DNA from: Phallus indusiatus
Lineage: Eukaryota > Basidiomycota > Agaricomycetes > Phallales > Phallaceae
Length of the DNA: 64,000 bases
Reading direction: 5' to 3'
Assembly: GCA_027605045.1 (NCBI GenBank)
Contig: JAQFWX010000060.1
Span: 62,001-126,000, forward strand
The notes under the pieces are model-generated. The model was not told the origin of the DNA and did not search any database. It saw only the letters and a list, made by a program, of their open reading frames with translations. Every line of letters begins with the position of its first letter. The stretch's first letter is position 1. Positions 59,001 to 64,000 of this stretch are shown piece by piece. The translations under genes were made by a program, and so were the position numbers.

Positions 59001-59790
59001 GCAATATTCTGTCTTTGTGACCTAGCCACCCCTTTTCATACATGGTCAAATTACCCGCGAGACCTCCACACACAAATGTCCTTGAACTATTCTTAGCAAA
59101 TTGAGGATCCAAAGCTATTGTTTGCATCGGTCTCCGCATGTCGAAAGAATATGATTCTGAATTGGACATTGAACTGATGGCGACTTGTCCTGTATGAAAA
59201 ACGGGTTCAGTCATATAATCACACAAAAGGAGTCTGAATGAAGTTGTACCGTCCATGGAAGCCGTGCCTATAAATTCATTGGAGTTGTCGATACAAATGT
59301 CGTTAATGGAAGCAATATGAGGACGAAAAGAACGTAGTCGATCTCCTGTATAGTCCAGTACATGAAGAAGTCCGGAATGTGTGCCAAATACCTGTTGAAT
59401 ATTGGCTTCAATCTCGAATGTATGTACAAATCGAATACGCACGATAAATTTGGAAGACACATGTATGGCCGATGCATTATCCTTCTGGAGTAAGTCAGGT
59501 ATTGATCCCCCTAAACGTTCATACTTCAGAGCTGGCTCCTCTTCCTCCTCTTCCTCTTCCCCGTCCCCATCTTCTTCCTCCTCTTCCTCTCCCTCTCCCT
59601 CTTCCTCTCCCTCTCCCTCTTCCTCCTCCCCATCCTCTTCCTCTTCTTCCTCCTCTCTTTCATCTACCCCCTTCTCGCTCTCATCTTCTCGTTCCTCTGG
59701 ATCATGTGCCATCTCTTCATGCTCCAGACTTTTGATAGATGAGTCATTATTACTCCGAGTTTCAGCGTTCACTGTACTTTCTGGCACCAT
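56063..59790 (-). CDS. VPS41: Vps41, HOPS complex subunit
   Basis: Vps41 is the HOPS tethering subunit that acts in fusion at the vacuole and in AP-3 vesicle traffic. ATG 59790 opens an N-terminus with a ~50-residue Glu-dominated run (residues ~38-90). The beta-propeller part includes EPALKYERLGGSIPDLLQKD, FGTHSGLLHVLDYTGDRLRS, FVCGGLAGNLTMYEKGWLGH and IWKTKWKGNLIAWANDI. The mid part has LPGYHLFQCNDYWLAEAEGL and VQWLVERKRFEEALEVVESL, then helical TPR/clathrin-repeat segments (YDKAAHLAPKVFAQNAELWE, LESRPYFLYLYLDALFDKDP, DICQERDLVPEMVFLLGRMG). The C-terminal RING reads CRICSLPLYD, LFLCRHVVHASCV and, after an intron, GCPVCDRMNEG, stop at 56063. The order propeller, CHCR, RING is the family's. 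Over ten small introns; no break found, about 1,000 residues. Confidence 0.9.
59535..59665. repeat. Polypurine/polypyrimidine tract encoding poly-Glu
   Basis: About 130 bp of almost pure CTC/TTC/TCC triplets on the plus strand (GAG/GAA/GGA on the coding strand) inside VPS41 exon 1. It encodes Glu and Gly runs and is likely to vary in length between strains. Confidence 0.8.
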
Positions 59791-59949
59791 AGCAAGATAG
59801 GACCAGGGCAGTCAATAGCGTCACCCGTTGTCACGCGTCACACACTGCGAGATTTAATTTTTTGGTAGCATCTTGACAACGTCCGCTGGTACAAAGTTAT
59901 TACATATGTATATGTATGTAAGAAATCTTGTCAATAATACATTTGGTGT

Positions 59950-61005
59950 TTACTGTCGTACCCTAATGACCTTTCTCTTCCCTTTATTTGGTAAAGCTGG
60001 CGTTGCCGCACCTTCTCCCAAAGCTGGGGCGTTCATCCCCGCTTTGACGGTCTCAATGAGTAAGTTGGCTTCTTGAGCAGGGCTGTACTGCGAGATACGC
60101 GGAGGGCCAGTAGGAGGTTGAGGGAGACCCTTTTTCTTTTTTATGGGGACTGGGGCCGATCGAGCTGCAGCTGTCGTTTTAGCTTTGTCTTTGCTCTGTC
60201 CAGAGGGCTTCGGCTCCGGTGTCACAATAGTCTCTGGAGCACGGCCGTCTAAATGAGGGATAAGATCTGGATGAGTCTTCTGAATATGCCCCGCGATTGC
60301 TTCTAGCAGCTGTTTCTCTGGCCATCTATTAGTCAACAAGTTACATACTATCACTGAAGAACATACTTGTTTTCAGCGTGGGGTGTTGAAGGCGGCCGTC
60401 AACTTTGAAACATACTTTCACCCTGCCAGGGTTTTCCCAATCTCGGGGATGTTGCTTCGTGGGCTAAGATGGGATGATGTACGAAAGTTATCCCCGTCGA
60501 TTTGTCAAATGAACGTACCTCATGGAGCGTCTTCAGTCTTAGATGACTACATGCCTCTACGATATCTATCGACAGCGGCCACCACAGACTTTTCTCTCTT
60601 GTTATTCTCCTCTCGGAATTGTTATACGGCCGCTTAGCGTCAATGTAGATGGGGTATATTGACGTCCACCTGAAAAAAAACAAACAGTCAAGCCCATTAG
60701 GCAGGGAATTCCAGCGTATTCACATACATCTTGAACGCAGAGCCATCCTGAACCCAGACGGTTTTCTTTCCGGTAACAGGGTCAACCGTTACAGTTTCTC
60801 CAGAAGCAGAAGTTTCACCAGTTGCAGTGCTGGATGCCGTCGGAGCAAAACTAGGTGCTGGGTTTACAGGACGCTGTGTTAGAGACTGAGAGACATTTAA
60901 TTCTTGCAAAATAGGTCCCTGAGCTCCTGTTAAGGGTAGCGGAAGATCTGTATCATCGTCAAACTCCTCATCGTCAACTTCTTCTATGACTGCTCGCCGC
61001 GACAT
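59950..61005 (-). CDS. SEC65: SRP19/Sec65, signal recognition particle subunit
   Basis: SRP19 binds SRP RNA helices 6 and 8 and lets SRP54 assemble. Start ATG 61005, MSRRAVIEEVDDEEFDDDTD; a ~95-residue acidic, Thr/Ser-rich leader ends TVDPVTGKKTVWVQDGSAFK. A GTATGT intron follows, then MWTSIYPIYIDAKRPYNNSE, RRITREKSLWWPLSIDIVEA and CSHLRLKTLHE. After another intron come HPRDWENPGRVKVCFKVDGR, and later WPEKQLLEAIAGHIQKTHPD. The tail (PGSKD-like QSKDKAKTTAAARSAPVPIK, then PQPPTGPPRISQYSPAQEAN) ends KGKRKVIRVRQ at 59950; Lys/Pro-rich basic tails are usual in fungal Sec65. Apparently intact. Confidence 0.9.
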
Positions 61006-61158
61006 TTGGATACTTGACGCGCAGGCAGATGTGACAAGTGTCACAAATGTTTTGTGATCGCGTGTTTTTCAATTTTTGTCTTGACAAAACGACGCATCCT
61101 TCGTTACACATGCTCTTTCTCCCAAAACACTAACGTTTTATATAATACCTCTTCTTTT
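61006..61158. promoter_or_regulatory. Bidirectional promoter, SRP19 and JTB-like gene
   Basis: Only 153 bp separate the two divergent start codons. GTGACAAGTGTCACAAATG at 61031-61049 holds a short dyad GTGAC...GTCAC. AT-rich TTTATATAATAC lies near 61137-61148, on the plus-gene side. Confidence 0.45.
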
Positions 61159-61626
61159 ATGACCGAGAATTTACCTTCTATCGTACCGAACGCAACTTGT
61201 GAACCTTTCGGGAAATGTGAACATTGCCCAGAAAATGAGGTAAACTATAGCCGTCTCTAATTAAGACACCTGTCTGACATATTTTCTCATTACTGTGGAG
61301 ATTTCAGAGCCATTTTGCCAACCATTTGGAAATCGCCAACTTCTACATTGTCGTACTCCTGGGTCTATCGGAGAAACACCAGCGTGGGGTTCGTGTGGTC
61401 GTATAGTAAGGGAAGAAAGGATTGACTTCTTTGAATTCGCGGTATGTCCATCTTATTCCCTCAAGAGGGACGGGAATAATTGTGGTGATATTAGGCCTGT
61501 AACGCCGTATTTGCGGTCCTTGGATTATTAATTGTAATAATCCGCCTCCGGTTCTCGGCAGACGAACGTGCTCGCAGGTTGGCCCATCGAATTGGCACTT
61601 CCAGATATACCCGTGACAACGTTTGA
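61159..61626 (+). CDS. JTB-like cysteine-rich single-pass membrane protein
   Basis: Exons 61159-61239, 61301-61441 and 61495-61626 (354 nt, 117 residues) join in frame at GT-AG sites. The protein reads MTENLPSIVPNATCEPFGKC, EHCPENEISEPFCQPFGNRQ, LLHC, GETPAWGSCGRIVREERIDF, FEFAACNAVFAVLGLLIVII and RLRFSADERARRLAHRIGTS. Thus a short Cys-rich head (CEPFGKCEHC, EPFCQPFGN, SCGRI), one transmembrane helix (about residues 77-93) and a basic tail. The layout recalls the 'jumping translocation breakpoint' (JTB) family; I am unsure they are homologous. Function unknown; likely an endomembrane protein. It shares a 153-bp promoter with SRP19. Confidence 0.75.
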
Positions 61627-62337
61627 AAAATGGTCAATGTTCTTAAGTCCCAGAAATTCTAATTGGATGCGCTTGAAGCGCAATGTCACCCGAATAGTAA
61701 CTATCACTACCTAAGTTTCCAAATTTCATGATCCTCGCGGTGTTTTGAAATTTGAATTTGAACCCTAGAATAATAATAATATTTGTTTCATTAGTTTCAG
61801 ATACAAAGCAAGATGCAAACATGCTTGTATTGATACCATTCAAACTTGCATGAAAGTTAACCCACCCGAGCAATTTATACCCACAAATCTGTCAAGCATA
61901 CATAAATGTGGACAAGATGGTCCTTCCATATTTCTCATTCGAGTATAGGTTACCCTATGGATAATTTACCCTACCCAATTTTCTTAGTATGTCAATGCCC
62001 AGTCTACGGACGATGATTATGGAGTATTGTCGTGTCCCGAACATATAAAAATCGTACAGTTATGTAACTCCTGAACTATAACTGGGACAAGTTCTACAAC
62101 GGCGAAAGCCGATATCGATCGAAGCATGCAGGTCTCCGAAAGACGATTCCCTCATGCTGATTAGACTTTCTTTTGAGTTTGAACATACAAGACCTCTGTA
62201 TGGGTAAGGTAAATAACTGATTCGGTATCCTCATCTTCAATGCTTTTCCGTCTATCAAATAACTGATAGTGATTGAGGTCAGTCCCTATAAGTATTACCC
62301 ATCATTTTTTTTATTTCATGCACTCAAGTAATGCGTT
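61627..62337. other. Intergenic, no gene supported
   Basis: Between the JTB-like gene (+) and the orphan (-), both ending here. Short ORFs without motifs; no transposon ends seen. Confidence 0.45.
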
Positions 62338-62809
62338 CTAATATACATAGAATTGTGTGGCAATACCATTGGCCCAGGCTGTAGAGCCTAATGATAGCGA
62401 TTTGGATAATAATACATTTACAGCACGGAAAGGCAAGCGGCGTGCAATGATGGCCTTTTCAAACTTAAGTACCAGTGAACTAAGCGAATAGTGACAGCAA
62501 ATTACAACAGTATGGGATACGCACAAAGGCTTTAGCTGGCCGTCCATTGGGTTCCTGATACTGTGCTGCTTTTTCAAAAAGAATATTGTACGCCGCATTA
62601 AATTGATCAACTTGAAGGGCCGGTTGTGCCAAAGGGCATTCGGGGGCCTTTGTGACTACGAATCCGACCACAATCTAAACAGAGATATCAGTATTTGATC
62701 TGAACTTATCCTATTAATATTAATGGAGATATGGATTTTCACTGACAGCAGCTGCCAGATCACCATGATGACACCCAGTATAGCCAAAACTGTTTCGCAA
62801 GTTCACCAT
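62338..62809 (-). CDS. Small conserved-looking gene, unidentified
   Basis: Three exons join in frame from ATG 62809: MVNLRNSFGYTGCHHGDLAA with A, then IVVGFVVTKAPECPLAQPAL, QVDQFNAAYNILFEKAAQYQ and EPNGRPAKAF, then FEKAIIARRLPFRAVNVLLS, KSLSLGSTAWANGIATQFYV and Y. About 115 residues. The introns (GTCAGT...TTTAG, GTGCGT...TTAAG) are normal. No signal peptide; one mildly hydrophobic patch, IVVGFVV. I do not recognise the family. It is divergent from the Bin3 gene with 181 bp between starts. Confidence 0.5.
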
Positions 62810-62990
62810 TACATATAATTAACGCCCGAGTTTCGACTGTATGGTCATCATTCCTTGCGCGATCGAATATTCTTATTTTGGTTCGTCCAGATCGAGAGGT
62901 TCGCTACTTACTAATGGTGATGTATTACTACAGTGTACAATTTGACAAAGGTATAAAGAGCCTGCAATCTATGACTACCATCGCCATATA

Positions 62991-64000
62991 ATGGCGACCT
63001 CAGACTCTGCCCATGCAACTGGTGCTTTGCAGTACAAACCTATTTACGGAAACTATAGGGGGTAAGGAGGGAAAATTGCCCAACAGCGATATATATCTTT
63101 GATAACCTCGATGATAAAATAGTTATTATCAGTCCAAAAGGCCCACAACATCATTGTCCACTTCATCCATTGATCCCCGGCTTACTCTCCTTCCGAACCT
63201 CGAAGCATTCTTTAAGGAGCGTCGCGTCCTTGACGTGGGTTGTAACGAAGGCTGGGTTACTTGTGAAATAGGTCTGTTGGGATACTTATTGCTAATTCGT
63301 AGTATCAGATTATCGAGTTAATTCCCTTCGTTATATATCCATAGCCCAACGCTTCAACCCACAGCACATTGTTGGCGTGGATATTGATTCGGAACTAATA
63401 CGCTCGGCTTGGAAGAAGCGAAAAGCGGTATGGTCGTTACAAAAACCTTGGTCATCTACACTTGTGGAAACTGAAGCAAATTTGGAGGATGATTGCAAGA
63501 TATTCCAGGGTGGTGAAGAGAATGACTTGGCTCAGAGAAAGCCTGGCAAAAAGATTAAAGAACGATCAAGGAAACGGAGACGCGCATATTTCGAACACAT
63601 TGAAGACAAAGAGACTCAAGATTATGAAAAAACTTCAGCTCGATATTTCGTTCATCCGCAGGCTATATACGATTACTTCCCTCTCGCCATGGAACATATG
63701 TTTGGCCCTATTCACATACCAGATTCACTAACGAATGGCGAAACGTCCAAATTCATCGCCTTTCCTCATAATCTCACCTTCCGCACTGCCGATTGGGTTG
63801 ACCAGGTTATACCAGAAGACAAGGACATGTATGACATCGTCATTGCGTAAGTTTGTGAATCACTTCGCGGTTTCGAGCTCTTAATAGACTGTATCTTCCT
63901 CTTTGGTATTAGATTTTCAATATCAAAGTGGATTCATTTGAACAAAAGTGATGATGGCTTGAAAAGGTTCTTTTATAAAGTATATGACGTTCTAACCCCT
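62991..64000 (+). CDS. Bin3/MePCE-type RNA methyltransferase, 5' part
   Basis: Bin3 enzymes methylate the gamma-phosphate of small RNAs such as 7SK or U6. ATG 62991: MATSDSAHATGALQYKPIYG, NYRG, intron, YYQSKRPTTSLSTSSIDPRL, TLLPNLEAFFKERRVLDVGC and NEGWVTCEI (SAM motif I), intron, AQRFNPQHIVGVDIDSELIR and SAWKKRK. A ~90-residue charged insert (KPGKKIKERSRKRRRAYFEH) is followed by IAFPHNLTFRTADWV and DKDMYDIVIA, intron, FSISKWIHLNKSDDGLKRFF and YKVYDVLTP. The YGNYRGYY motif and FSISKWIHLN block are diagnostic of the family. The window ends inside the gene; the last catalytic part is missing only because of the cut. Confidence 0.9.

Noticed and set aside
59402..59800. Ser/Pro-rich plus-strand ORFs
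   Set aside because: Antisense of the poly-Glu tract in VPS41 exon 1.

Overview
This window looks like nuclear DNA from an agaricomycete (mushroom-forming basidiomycete). The support is a class I hydrophobin with short introns, a GH128 beta-glucanase, a GH18 chitinase, intron-dense genes with small GT-AG introns, and a transposon landscape of solo LTRs, hAT, Tc1/mariner, Copia and CACTG-ended miniature elements. It has two very different halves.

Bases 1 to about 34,500 are a transposon graveyard. I resolve at least seven LTR families (A to G here), nearly all as solo LTRs. Twelve have a 5-bp target duplication that can be read on both sides, and several are nested two or three deep. Around them lie two or three hAT families, a Tc1/mariner transposase cut by two LTRs, a Copia gag-protease fragment whose primer-binding site matches the anticodon half of initiator tRNA-Met, and two miniature element families that share the terminus CACTGGAGACA. 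There are also decayed pieces of multi-copy orphan genes. Much of 6.5-25 kb has lost CpG, consistent with decay of methylated cytosine.

Bases 34,500 to 38,400 are a transition zone with broken host-type genes: a MUB1/samB-like MYND-finger pseudogene whose 3' end runs into a truncated isopentenyl-diphosphate isomerase fragment.

From 39.2 kb to the end the window is a compact gene region: histidinol-phosphate aminotransferase (-), an IlvD/Edd dehydratase (-), a GH18 chitinase (+), a class II eIF4E/4EHP-like cap-binding protein (-), a doubtful small gene (+), a GH128 glucanase (-), a 1.8-kb inverted-repeat element carrying a 30-bp tandem repeat, a class I hydrophobin (+), Vps41 (-), SRP19/Sec65 (-), a JTB-like cysteine-rich one-pass membrane protein (+), an unidentified small gene (-) and the 5' part of a Bin3/MePCE RNA methyltransferase (+, running off the end). 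SRP19 with the JTB-like gene, and the orphan with Bin3, are tight divergent pairs. Chitinase, GH128 and hydrophobin all fit cell-wall biology, but nothing shows co-regulation. I reconstructed introns by hand from reading frame and splice consensus, so exon edges are predictions.
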